Origin: Megalobrama amblycephala
Taxonomy: Eukaryota; Chordata; Actinopteri; Cypriniformes; Xenocyprididae
NCBI RefSeq assembly: GCF_018812025.1
Contig: NC_063049.1
Span: 9,553,537 to 9,617,536 of the forward strand
DNA: 64,000 nucleotides
Direction of reading: 5' to 3'
Position numbers and translations under genes: made by a program. Positions 54,162 through 64,000 of this stretch are shown here, piece by piece. How positions within the stretch are numbered: the stretch's first letter is position 1; every line of letters starts with the position of its first letter. The notes beneath the pieces were generated by a model. The model was given only the letters and a program-made list of their open reading frames with translations. It was not told the DNA's origin and searched no databases.

Positions 54162-54591
54162 TTAAAGCGGAACTCAGTAAGATTTGCGAAGCTCCCCCTA
54201 CAGGTTCCTTCAGTGAATCACACTGTCGTAAATACTCCAAGCGCAGCTCTGGACTACAATGACTACAACGCTCACCAGCGCAGTAGTTTTGCAAATACAG
54301 TACAAGAAATCTCGATGGAGGTGGGTAATTTTTTAAATTGTCTTATAAAGTGAGGTCGCTATGTGTATATTGAATTACCGTAAAGCATTTTGTCACTCTC
54401 GCGTGAACGTGAACATGAGGCAAGATTGTGTCGGGTCGGTGAAGCTCAACTCGCAAGTGCTGTTTGCTGGCGTAGACGTGCCAGAGGGGGTTAGTGCTCG
54501 CCTCAAACACACCACTACAAGTCAATTAACCATCGTAAGGACTTAGAAAACTATTTATGAAGGTAAAAAAAGTTACTTAGTTCTGCTTTAA
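54162..54591. mobile_element. TTAA MITE (TTAAAGCGGAACTCAGTAAG)
   Basis: Starts TTAAAGCGGAACTCAGTAAG and ends TTACTTAGTTCTGCTTTAA, 430 bp, bounded by TTAA. The right TTAA is shared with the next partial element TTAAAGGGGTCCTAAGATTT (54588-~54785), which the L2 element's 3' end abuts. Confidence 0.8.
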
Positions 54592-54986
54592 AGGGGTCCT
54601 AAGATTTTTTTCCATGTTCATCTTTAGTGTGTAATTCCTCCAGCAGAAGTTCTTCTCTATATCAGTGTCACTGTTTCTGAACTCCCTGAAATGCCTCCAT
54701 TGTAGTCTTGAGTTTTCTTCAGGGAACGAACACGTCACAATATTCAAACTCGTGGTTATGGTAAGGGGCGGGACATTTCCCATACTTTACATTTACATTT
54801 ACATTTACATTTATTCATTTGGCAGACGCTTTTATCCAAAGCGACTTACAAGTGAGGAATACAACAAGCGAGTCGTCATGACGAGGCAAATAGACAAGAA
54901 GTGCTCATAATACAAGTTATAGGCAGTGCTCAGATTATCCTAAGCTACAATAGAGAGGGATTAGAGGAAGTGAAAGGAAAGGAATA

Positions 54987-55017
<31 letters not shown>

Positions 55018-55024
<7 letters not shown>

Positions 55025-56584
55025 GAGGTTAAGTGCTCACGAAAGAGATGGGTTTTCAGCTGTCTTTTGAATATTGCCAGGGATTCCGCATTCCGGATGA
55101 AGGCAGGAAGATCATTCCACCAGCAAGGGACAGTGAATGAGAATGTTCTGGAAAGTGATTTCGTGCCTCTCTGTGATGGTACCACAAGCCTTCGCTCCTT
55201 TAATGAGCGCAGGTTTCTGGTAGGAGTGTAAACTCGTAAGAGTGAGTGGAAGTAGGAGGGTGCTGAGCCTGTGGTGGATCTGTAAGCAAGCGTCAACGCC
55301 TTGAATTTGATGTGAGCAGCAAGTGGTAGCCAGTGAAGAGAGATGAAGAGAGGCGTGACGTGGGCTCTTTTGGGCTCGTTGAAGACGAGACATGCTGCTG
55401 CGTTCTGAATCATTTGTAGAGGCTTGATTGTGCATGATGGCAGTCCAGCCAGAAGAGCATTGCAGTAATCAAGCCTAGAAATGACCAGAGCCTGGACCAG
55501 AAGTTGTGTTGCATGTTCTGTTAGAAAGGGCCTGATTTTCCTGATGTTGTAAAGTGCAAATCTGCATGACCGAGCTGTCTTTGCAATGTGGTCTTTGAAG
55601 GTCAGTTGATCATCAAGGATTACTCCAAGATTTCTGGCCGAATTTGATGGGGTAATTGAGGATGTGCCTAGCTGGATGCTGAAATCGTGATTTAGAGTCG
55701 GATTGGCAGGGAAGACGAGAAGCTCAGTCTTAGCCAGGTTGAGCTGTAGATAATGTTCTTTCATCCATGCCGAGATGTCCGCCAGACAGCTTGAGATTCG
55801 TGCAGCTACTGTGGGATCATCTGGTTGGAATGAAAGGAAGAGTTGTGTGTCATCAGCATAGCAATGGTAGGAGAAACCATGTGCCTGAATGATGGGACCA
55901 AGTGATGTAGTGTAAATGGAGAAGAGGAGGGGTCCAAGAACTGAACCCTGAGGAACACCCGTGGTCAGTTGATGAGCTTTGGATACCTCCCCTCTCCAGG
56001 CAACCCTGAAAGACCTTCCTGTGAGATAGGATTCAAACCAGAGAAGTGGAGTACCTGTAATGCCCAGTGATGAGAGGGTGGACAGGAGGATCTGATGATT
56101 CACCATGTCAAAGGCAGCAGATAGATCGAGCAGAATGAGAACTGATGATTTGGAATCAGCCTTTGCAATCCGCAGGGATTCAGTGACCGACAGCAGTGCA
56201 GTCTCAGTCGAGTGGCCACCCTTGAAACCAGATTGATTGACATCCAATTGGTTGCTCTGTGAGAGGAAAGATGACACCTGGTTGAAAACAACTCGTTCAA
56301 GTGTTTTTCCTATGAATGGTAGGAGAGAAACAGGTCTGTAGCTGTCTACAAGAGACGTGTTTAATGTGGGTTTCTTAAGCAGTGGGGTTACCCGAGCCTG
56401 CTTGAATGTGTTAGGGAAAGTGCCAGTGTGGAGAGATGTGTTGATGATGTGTGTCAGTGCTGGTAAAAGTGTGGGAGCGATGGCTTGTAGAAGGTGTGTG
56501 GGGATGGGATCTAGAGGGCAGGTAGTAGGATGATTGGAGAGGAGAAGTTTGGATACTTCTGTCTCAGTGAGGGGGAGAATGAAG
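55018..56584 (-). pseudogene. L2 LINE reverse transcriptase
   Basis: After the frame change the reading goes LTETEVSKLLLSNHPTTCPL, DPIPTHLLQAIAP, SYRPVSLLPFIGKTLERVV and FKGGHSTETALLSV. Numbering from ATG at 56277, motif A LDLSAAFDMV is at 50-59, GVPQGSVLGP at 107-116 and the catalytic YADD at 140-143. The C-terminal part (LISRLDYCNALLAGLPSCTI in form VISRLDYCNALLAGLP, then LHWLPLAAHIKFK) ends at a stop at 55018. From the frame change on there is no further stop, so the copy is young, but it cannot be complete because the 5' end is missing. Confidence 0.92.
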
Positions 56585-57722
56585 AGAGGAGGTGTGTGGC
56601 TGTGTGTGTGGTTGGTCTGTGTTCCTGTGTGTGTGGAGCGGAGAACTGACTGCTGATGGTAGATGTTTTGTCAGTGAAAAATGTAGCAAAATTATCAGCA
56701 GTAAGGGATGAGGTGGGTGGTGGTGGAGGGGGACAGAGGAGAGAGTTGAATGTTTTGAAAAGTGTACGTGTGTTTGAAGCGCTGTTGATTTTGTTGTGGA
56801 AATAGGAGGATTTAGCAGCATGAATTTCAGCAGAAAAGGATGAGAGCAGAGACTGATAGCTACATAGGTCAAATTGGTCTTTTGATTTGTGCCACTTCCT
56901 CTCTGCAGCCCTGAGTTTGGTCCGATGTTCACGAAGAACATCAGATAACCAGGGATTAGAGGGAGTGGCACGTGCAGGCCTGGATGACAGAGGACAGATA
57001 CTATCTAGAGAAGAAGTTAATGTGGAACATAAAGTGTCTGTTGCTGTATTCACATCCAGAGATGAGAATTGTGTGGGTGAGGGAAGGGAGGATGATACAG
57101 TAGAGGAAAGATCAGAAGAAGAAAGAGAGCGCAGGTTTCGTCTGAAGGTAACTGGTAGCGGGGTTGGTGGTGAACAAATGGGGAGTTGAAGATTAAAAGT
57201 AATGAAAAAATGATCAGAAAAGTGCAGAGGTTTTACCAGAATGTTGTCGGTGATGCAGTTGCGTGTGTAAATGAGATCAAGCTGGTTGCCAGATTTGTGT
57301 GTACTTGTGGTGATGAGCCGATTAAGATCGAATGAGGCTAGAAGAGAGTGGAAGTCAGAAGCATAAGGCTTCTCTAGATGAATGTTGAAATCGCCAAAAA
57401 CTACAAGTGGGCTACCATCCTCTGGGAATGAGGACAGCAGCATGTCCAGTTCCTCTACAAAGGTACCCAGTTGGCCTGGGGGGCGATAAATTACTACGAT
57501 ATGAATTTTGACAGGAATTGAGATTGTAATAGCATGAAACTCAAATGAATTGTAGTTGCACAGAGAGGAATGAGTCGAGTATTTCCAATTGTCAGAAATG
57601 AGCAGACCTGTGCCCCCACCCCTCCCAGATTGGCGAGGGGTATGAGAGAAAGTGAAGTTGTTAGAGAGAGCAGCAGGGGTTGCTGAGTCCTCTGGACGAA
57701 TCCAGGTCTCACTTTATCTGAA
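56585..57722 (-). pseudogene. L2 LINE endonuclease (APE type) and linker
   Basis: The frame opens at the truncation with TWIRPEDSATPAAL, RGGGTGLLIS and VIYRPPGQLGTFVEELD. It continues with the APE-endonuclease signatures LVVFGDFNIHLE, GNQLDLIYT and FSDHFFITF (active-site Asp and His), then WLSDVLREHRTKLRAAERKW, the region before reverse transcriptase. This enzyme nicks target DNA to prime reverse transcription. The N-terminal catalytic Asn and Glu are lost with the 5' truncation. A frame change near 56585-56600 separates it from the RT frame. Confidence 0.88.
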
Positions 57723-57917
57723 TTAAATAAATACACATCTCTCGCTTTTGCTATTGTGCCAGCAATTACTCCTCCGTATCATATAGGTTGCCAACCCCTG
57801 GTTTAGGCTATTAAAGAAATGTAATTTCACGGGTTAGTGTTAGGTTAAAAGAAGAAATTTTGCTTTAAATAAATGTATATTTAAAAGCTGCCTACTTCAG
57901 TGTAATATGTTACCATA
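57723..57917. other. Short spacer
   Basis: Sequence between the LINE truncation point and the next hAT end; nothing recognised. Confidence 0.4.
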
Positions 57918-60000
57918 TAGGGCTGAAACGATTCCTCGAGTAACTCAAATACAAAACTCGAATTATTTGCCTCGAAGCTTCGTTTAGTCCATTTAACTAC
58001 ACACGGAGCATAATGTTTCCCCACGGACCATTATTACTGACGCACAACCCACTAGACTCTGGACATGTGATACACAGAAGTCGCAGCAGAATGAAAAATG
58101 GAGGAATTAAAATGGAAAGATTAAGGCCAAATAAAACAGCAGAAAGTTTCCAAAGTTTGGGATCATTTCAAACTAAAACAGGAAGAAAACTCTGTACAGT
58201 GTGTTTACTGTAAGATTGAACTGGCGTACCACAACAGTACGACTTTGATACTTCAACACCTCAACCCGAAAACACCCAGTCCACGCATCAAGTCCACGGA
58301 GCGGAGTTGACACAAGGTAACGTTCATCACATTTAGGCTAAGCTAAGTTGCTAAGTTCATAAGACACTTCCATCAAAATACTGTTTAAACCAAAGTTGTG
58401 CAGATTTCATTAGAGATACTGTCTCACCTTCCTCCTCCTGCTGCTCCATTTTTTCCAAACACAGAGGTAACCTGATGTCTCTTTTATTCTCTGAGACATG
58501 ATTGTAGTGTTTTGCCTAATGAGTTTGAACAGGTAAAACTTGAGTGAGACCAGTTGGTAATGAGGTTGTGGCCTTATGAAGGCCAGTCGTTTCCAAATGA
58601 ACAAAATATGCAAAATTATTTGTGCTTAGACTTTTGCAAAAATGTGATTTTAGTGAAAAGAATGGGGTTGTGCTTATAGTTTAGCAGTCTGGAGTCTTGT
58701 TGATTCATAAGCTTTGAGTTTTCAGACTTAATGGGCTTAGTTCCACTTTTTGTGTGTACACAATGGAGAAAAACCTAATAATTTTTATTTCACCTCTTTT
58801 TCAGTAAATCACATGGACAGCTTCGTACAGACAGCTGCATCCTGTTCAACTGAGCAAGCAACTGAGTTTACAGCATTTTGAACATGATTGTCACAGACAT
58901 GCGCCCACTGTCCATGGTGGAGGCTTTCAGAGGATGATCTCCACTATCAATCCCAGGTACACGCTTCCTTCAAGAACCTACTTCATGAAAATGATGGAGA
59001 AAAAATATAAAGAAATTAAAGGCAAGTTGAAGAAAATCTTTAAGGAGACTGACAGCATTGCACTCACAACTGACATTTGTTGCTACAGAGGCGTATCTGG
59101 GGGTGATGTGTCACTTTCTTGGGGAGGATTGGGAAATGGAGTCCCACAGCCTGACAACGATGCCCCTTGAAGAGAGACACACAGCTGCAAATATTGAAGA
59201 GTGGCTTGAAGACGTTATTGTCAAATTCGACATTCCACCAGAGAAAATCAAAACTGTTGTCTGTGACAACCGTGGTAATGTCATAGTAGCAGTGATTTTT
59301 GCAGAAAAGCATGGATGGGCATCAGAGATCAGTGCATCTCACCCTGAACTGTGGAAAGTGCTTTGAAGAACCAAGCTATTTCCAAGTGTGTGACTGCCGC
59401 AAGATGCCTTGTTGAACATTTTAAAAAGAGCGAGCTGGCATGCACCAAGCTAAAGGATAAGCAGCAGCAAATGGGCACACTGCAACACATGTTGGTGCAA
59501 GATAAAAGTACTCACTGTAACAGCTCTTATCACATGCTGTCCAGACTTCTGGAACAAAGATGGCCGGTGACTGTTGCCCTCTCAGACCGAGCCGTGACTC
59601 GGAGAGGAAAACATCACTACCTTGATCTCAGGCCTGAACAGTGTAATTTAATTGAGGAGCTATTTCAGGCCCTCGAGCCATTCGATGGAGCTATGGTGTT
59701 TCTGATTGGGCAACAATATGTTACCCTCTCTGCGCTTCCACAGCTAGTGCAAAGCCTAAAGACGTCCATACAGAGTTCAGTCATACCAGGCTCATGTCAT
59801 TGAACAGATCACAACAAGATGGCAAGGGCTATCTGTGTTTCAACCTGAAACTCCAAACACAGTCCTAGTCACTGATGCACTGGATCCCAGGTTTTGAAAA
59901 CTTAAGTTCTTGCTTGTTGACGATGTGTTGAAGGTCCAAAACACAGTACAATCCATGGCACTGGCTGCCAAAAAGCAAGGCAGCCCAATATAAGTGAAAA
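57918..60000 (+). mobile_element. hAT element, right-truncated (TAGGGCTGAAACGATTCCTC end)
   Basis: The left end TAGGGCTGAAACGATTCCTCGAGTAACTC is typical of ZBED-type hAT elements. The transposase pseudogene follows. At about 59990 the match gives way to a different repeat; no right terminus was found. Confidence 0.7.
58013..59985 (+). pseudogene. ZBED-like hAT transposase, inactivated
   Basis: Plus-strand pieces in changing frames: SKVWDHFKLKQ and NSVQCVYCKIELAYHNSTT (BED zinc finger, C-x2-C present, near 58150-58260); RYTLPSRTYFMKMMEKKYKE (58950); TDICCYRG/TEAYLGVMCHFLGEDWEME (59060-59150); RHTAANIEEWLEDVIVKFDI and IKTVVCDNRGNVIVA (RNase H-like fold, Asp of the DNRGNV element, 59180-59290); KNQAISKCVTAARCLVEHFK, QDKSTHCNSSYHMLSRLLEQ and RPEQCNLIEELFQALEPFDG (59360-59690). 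The C-terminal dimerisation domain is absent. It is a different family member from the one at 25290. Confidence 0.85.
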
Positions 60001-60955
60001 TTGAGCCTCCACCACAGCACAAGACAACCAAGTAACACACAGACAAGAACCGACAATGAACTGAACAGAACAGGGAGTATAAATACATTGGGAAACATAA
60101 TGATAGACAAAGAAACTAACTAGGACATAATCAAGACTAAACTGAACAGAAGCACAAGAAACAAAAAACAGGAGTGACAAGACTGCTAAACAAAACATAA
60201 CCCCCCCCCCCCCCCACTCTGTAAATGACAGTACAATGGCGGAGGACAGGAGGGGGCTCAGGAGGCGGACGGTGAATAGGAGGAGTAACAAGAGGAGCTG
60301 GGAAGGTGGCCCTCCTTGGTGCAGCAGACGGAGGGTGGAGCCAAGGGAGAGTCCTGACAGCTCTCTTGGACAGAACCTTGGGCCCAATCAACAGAGGAGG
60401 AGCTGGGTGAGATGGTGATCGCAGAGAAGCTGCAGGGGCGACAGCCTGGGAAGACATCGCAGGTCTGGAGGTCCAAGGTGATGCCGCCAGCTCAAAGGAC
60501 TAAGGTGACAACAGGGGACTGGCAGAACAGGGCGACACCGGAGGGAGTGGGGACCATAACGGTGTCGGAGGGAACGAGGATCCCAGTGGAGATGAAAGGG
60601 TGGAAGGCTGAGGCGCAGCTGGAGGCCCGGAAGACCATTGTGAAACCAGTGTGGTGATGGACCAAGGTAGAGCCAAGGGAATGAGGGAGTCCAGTGGAGC
60701 CTGAGTGATGGTTGACAACAGAAGAGGTGAGGGAACGCAGAGCCTACGAGGAGCTGATGGGCTGACAAGCCAAGGTGGAGTCAAGGGCTTGGAGTCCAGA
60801 GGTGAAGCCATGGGATCTGTCTTGGGGAGCTTAGCTGGTGGAGAGGAGACCCGAAGCAGAGCCGGGGAACTGGAGGGAGACAGCGGCGAAGGTCAAGCTG
60901 AGGGGCTGTGCGACACCAGCTGGCCAGGTGAGTCCAGCATTGATGGAGATTAGGG
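60001..60955. repeat. GC-rich repeat of unknown class
   Basis: An A-rich lead (ACACAGACAAGAACCGACAATGAACTGAACAGAACAGGGAG), a poly-C at 60201-60215 and then a G/A-rich stretch with no stop in some frames on both strands. The long open frames (up to 161 codons) are low-complexity and mutually overlapping, so none is called. TTAGGGGTGTAATGGTTCC at 60951 looks like another hAT-type end. Confidence 0.4.
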
Positions 60956-61298
60956 GTGTAATGGTTCCAATTTATTACACTATATGTTCAAGGAAAAAAG
61001 GACTACTGTTAAATAAAAATAAAGAAAATAAGAACAAATAATCTAACTACAAGCATCAGCACAAATAAATACAATAGATCAAAGATACAAATAAAATAAA
61101 CAGTGATTTTCAGGTACATAAATTGAATGAAGTAATCAAATGTAAAATAACATTGCATATTTGACTGTATAAATTAAAGATGAATCCTTATTAAAGTTAC
61201 AAAAGCCATTCAATCAAGAGCAGTGAGTGATTTCCTTGTCTTTTGTTGTTTGATTAACAATAAAAATACAGACAGCAGGAATATTAGGCTACTTTCAC
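60956..61298. other. AT-rich, possible hAT tail
   Basis: Begins GGGGTGTAATGGTTCCAATT; no coding part seen. Confidence 0.3.
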
Positions 61299-61655
61299 TT
61301 AAAGGATTAGTCCACTTTCAAATAAAATTTGACTTGGAAGGCGATCATTTGTTTATATAAAGCATATACATTTACATTTTTTTTCAAAAATGACCGATCG
61401 TTTCTCTAGATAAGACCCTTATTCCTCATCTGGTATCGTTTAAAGCCCTTTGAAGCTGCACTGAAGCTGTAATTTTGACCTTCAACTGTCTGGAGTCCAT
61501 TGAAGTCCACTATAAGGAGAAAAATCCTGGAATGTTTTCATCAAAAACCTTTTTTTTTTTTTCGACTGAAGAAAGAAAGACATGAACATCTTGGATGACA
61601 TGGGGGTGAGTAAATTATCAGGAAAATTTTATTTGAAAGTGAACTAATCCTTTAA
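61299..61655. mobile_element. Full TTAA MITE (TTAAAGGATTAGTCCACTTTC)
   Basis: Starts TTAAAGGATTAGTCCACTTT and ends AAAGTGAACTAATCCTTTAA, 357 bp, with TTAA on both sides. The shortened relative is at 14836-15155. Confidence 0.88.
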
Positions 61656-62594
61656 TGCACAGATATCAAGTATAACACAATATCATGTCTTGCCTTTCTC
61701 AACTGTTTATGCTAACGTAAGACGTAACCGACTATGTCTGCTAGGATACTCACCAAGACGGGCATGTTAACAATTTTTATGTGAATTTGTCCGTTCAAGC
61801 TCAAGACTTGAAAGAGAACTCAATATTTGAGCGCTATCTGAGAAGCTGGTATGTGTGCTTTTTATTATCACCTTATTTTGGAATTAGATATGGATTTGAT
61901 TTCAATACCCCTATGTATATATACCCCTATGTTTTTATATTGTTTATTTTTTCAGTTTATTTGTATTGTTTCTATTATCATTATTTTTTTTACTCTTTTT
62001 ACTGTTATTGTTATATTTACTTTGTATTTAATTGTTGTGTGATTTGTCACTAAATAAAGCATAAAAAACATATTGAGAAACAGCCAAAATGACTGTCAGA
62101 AATTAAAATGAACCACAACCATTATAAACACCCATTTTGCAAACCGCACTGCATACGTTGGATAATCTCCAAACGTGATCCCTGATCCGGTCATTTTCCT
62201 TGCCATTATCTTTGTTGATCCTTTTGCATTCTGTGCAATAGTTTTTAATCAATTTATCCTTCACTGCTGGAGTCCTGACTTATTTTTGTTTGCCTATTTT
62301 TAATCAGCCCGGCCTTGCAAATAGCACGGAGCTCTCTATTGGTCAACTGCTTGGTGACAGATATTATGAGTTTATCTATTACTTGTAATGATTACAGCAA
62401 CTAAACAGAAAAATCAAAGATTAATCCACTGGAGCCAACCAACCATGTGACGTCACAGGTTGTAGCACTGCGAGATGGCTTGCTACAAAAGCCATTACAA
62501 AACTCTTTTTTTCTTTGAAATGGTTTCATTTATCATGATTAAATAATTGGGCTTTGGTTAAGGGAAAATAAGAATTGTTATTATTATTACACAT
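61656..62594. other. Intergenic, no gene recognised
   Basis: AT-rich; a 90-codon open frame at 61781-62053 is hydrophobic because of TAT/TTT runs and has no domain. Confidence 0.4.
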
Positions 62595-63403
62595 GGGGGG
62601 AGAGTGGGGTAAGATGAGCCAATGGGTAAGTTGACCCACCCCCTGTATCTTGGGAACTGAACTGTACTTTTATTGTCATGTGAGTTTACCATATTTTAAC
62701 AGTTTATCTTTTTTATGTTGTTGTTTTGTTTTTCCGAGTTTTTTGATAGGAACAGTGTACAAGTACACCAAATCCTTCTCTGATATAAACCAGAAGATGT
62801 TTAATCATATATATATCTTTCCACCTGTAGTCCCTAATGACCTGACATGGTTGACATTGCAGAAAACCAACCATGTCAAGAACCTTTTGACTAAAATGTA
62901 TTAGTTTCAGCAACATTTATTCATCCATTCTCATTTAGTTTTTATTTAATTTTACTCAACAAACTCTCTGTTTAGTCTGAAGGTTACACCTTTGGTGTTC
63001 AACATATTGTTTCAGAAATGCAAACAATTAAAGATATTGAAATTTCAACTTCATTTGGTTGGTTTTATGTTGTTTAAGTTAAATTTAAGAAATGAAATAT
63101 GACTATTTGAAAAGGAAATTTGATTATTAAATTAGTTTTTTTTTTTTAAAGAGGTAAATTATCTTTATAATTTCACATGGGTTTGATTCAGATTCAGTAA
63201 GATGGTCAGTTTAGACCCACCTACTGACTCGGCTCAACTTACCCCTAACCTGGGGTAAAGTGAACCACAGGAACACTTTTTTTAATAAGAAGCCATATTT
63301 ATAGAACCATTTGTCATAGATGTATTCTGATCATTTAAAATGTTCATTTGTCTTGAGGACCACATAAGTAAACAAAATGGCTCATCTTACCCCACTCTCC
63401 CCC
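62595..63403. mobile_element. MITE with GGGGGAGAGTGGGGTAAGATGAGCC ends
   Basis: The left end GGGGGAGAGTGGGGTAAGATGAGCCA and the right end TGGCTCATCTTACCCCACTCTCCCCC are exact inverses over ~26 bases. A further internal box GGGTAAGTTGACCCACC at 62624 and CTCAACTTACCCCTAACCTGGGGTAAAG at 63232 pairs in part. Superfamily and duplication not resolved; open frames inside are not credible. Confidence 0.85.
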
Positions 63404-63624
63404 TACATCATTATTTACACGAGGGCTAAACAAACTGGATTCTTCTAAGCAGCTTCTGGCGATGTTTAACAGGAGATGTGTGATCGTGTTGGAGACTCAG
63501 TGTGAGGATGAGCAGTTAGGGTTGATGTAGCTGCATAGAGTGTCAGCACAGTGTTTGTCCCTGAGACCTAATGATGAAATAAAGTTGCTGTGACGGAGAC
63601 GCTTTGAATGATGTCATTACTGGA

Positions 63625-63668
<44 letters not shown>

Positions 63669-64000
63669 ACTGGCCAATGCTCCTGCTGACTTCCTGAAAG
63701 ACATCCAATGCAAAACTGCGTGACAGGTCTGTTACCCAGCTGCTCCAGTGTGTGTGTGCTGTTATATTGTAAAGAGTGGCAGATGAACTGAGAGAAATGA
63801 GCAAGGGGAGAGTGAGAAGGAGAGAGAAAAGTGATGTGAGCCCCCTGGCTTATTTTTCTTTCACTCTGTAACTACCAGCTGTGCCTCCTCACACGATCAC
63901 GAGGATCAGATCGCACTTATACGTCGCACATACGCGGACTAATAAAAGCTTATCAAGGCACATGTTTCTACACAACTCCAAAATGAACACAGATGGGCGG
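63404..64000. other. Right edge, no gene recognised
   Basis: Contains a (GT)n run at 63627-63664. No exon recognised. Confidence 0.4.
63627..63664. repeat. (GT)n microsatellite
   Basis: Uninterrupted dinucleotide run. Confidence 0.95.

Larger units (their letters stand above)
54786..57722 (-). mobile_element. CR1/L2-type LINE, 5'-truncated
   Basis: The minus-strand element runs from the endonuclease N-terminus (57722) to a 3' tail GGATAAAAGCGTCTGCCAAA followed by TGAATAAATG and (TGTAAA)n at 54786-54815, the typical L2 3' end. A 30-base T run (54989-55019; A run on the coding strand) follows the coding part. The start of the protein is missing at 57722, as expected when reverse transcription stopped early. 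Confidence 0.92.

Noticed and set aside
59902..60811. Long low-complexity frames (Pro/Ser/Leu-rich on minus, Glu/Gly/Arg-rich on plus)
   Set aside because: Mutually overlapping in several frames, due to skewed purine composition; no recognised domain.
61781..62053. Hydrophobic 90-codon open frame resembling a membrane protein
   Set aside because: Hydrophobicity comes from TAT/TTT-rich sequence; no start context or neighbours supporting a gene.

Overview
The window looks like teleost, most likely cyprinid, genomic DNA. This is inferred from the base composition, vertebrate-type GT-AG introns, very many hAT, Tc1, piggyBac and TTAA-flanked elements, a CR1/L2-type LINE with the fish-style 3' tail, DIRS retrotransposons and long CA/TA microsatellites. 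No bacterial gene, CRISPR array, tRNA or rRNA is visible. Most of the sequence is mobile-element debris; very few exons belong to host genes.

Host genes. (1) Positions 779-5608, minus strand: the 5' half of a type II membrane protein with a short cytoplasmic tail, one membrane span, a glycosylated spacer and the first Gly-X-Y collagen exon. Exon phases all agree, and the layout matches MARCO, a class A macrophage scavenger receptor. Remaining collagen exons and the SRCR domain would lie to the left of base 1. (2) Positions 41513-48658, minus strand: an immunity-related (interferon-inducible) GTPase, now a pseudogene with an in-frame stop, a frameshift and a 3.1-kb DIRS element inserted in its second coding exon. 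A strong ISRE lies about 3 kb upstream of its start codon (51553-51567). (3) Positions 32696-34315, plus strand: four candidate exons with compatible phases ending in a stop codon, family unknown. (4) Positions 12229-12365, minus strand: a possible last exon, family unknown.

Mobile-element layout. 1-455: three tandem units of a ~155-bp repeat with a B-box-like motif. 914-3897: MITEs, including a hAT-like MITE split by two TTAA elements, inside MARCO intron 4. 6453-7813: AACCCA-rich foldback repeats. 7904-9167 and 9617-11177: two hAT elements, each with a perfect 8-bp target duplication. 12890-15350: nested foldback elements. 17862-18240: second piggyBac copy. 18647-20184: decayed Tc1 element with long inverted repeats. 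22145-22513: hAT-like MITE with perfect 8-bp duplication. 24653-29816: DIRS element split by a ZBED-type hAT that itself contains a likely solo LTR. 31183-31785 and 36575-37498: TTAA MITEs, the second retaining a THAP-domain start. 42173-45283: DIRS with complete inverted terminal repeats and internal complementary region. 45503-47145: GGGGCCAAGCA-ended repeat in the IRG intron. 52958-54591: nested TTAA MITEs. 54786-57722: 5'-truncated L2 LINE with endonuclease and reverse transcriptase. 57918-60000: hAT pseudogene followed by GC-rich repeat. 61299-61655 and 62595-63403: further MITEs.

The two recognised genes are both innate-immune in type (phagocytic receptor, interferon-inducible GTPase), but the sequence shows no evidence that they work together. 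The most informative events are insertions whose pre-insertion sequence can be read from a broken coding frame or a related repeat. All calls are from reading the sequence; no alignment or database search was run.
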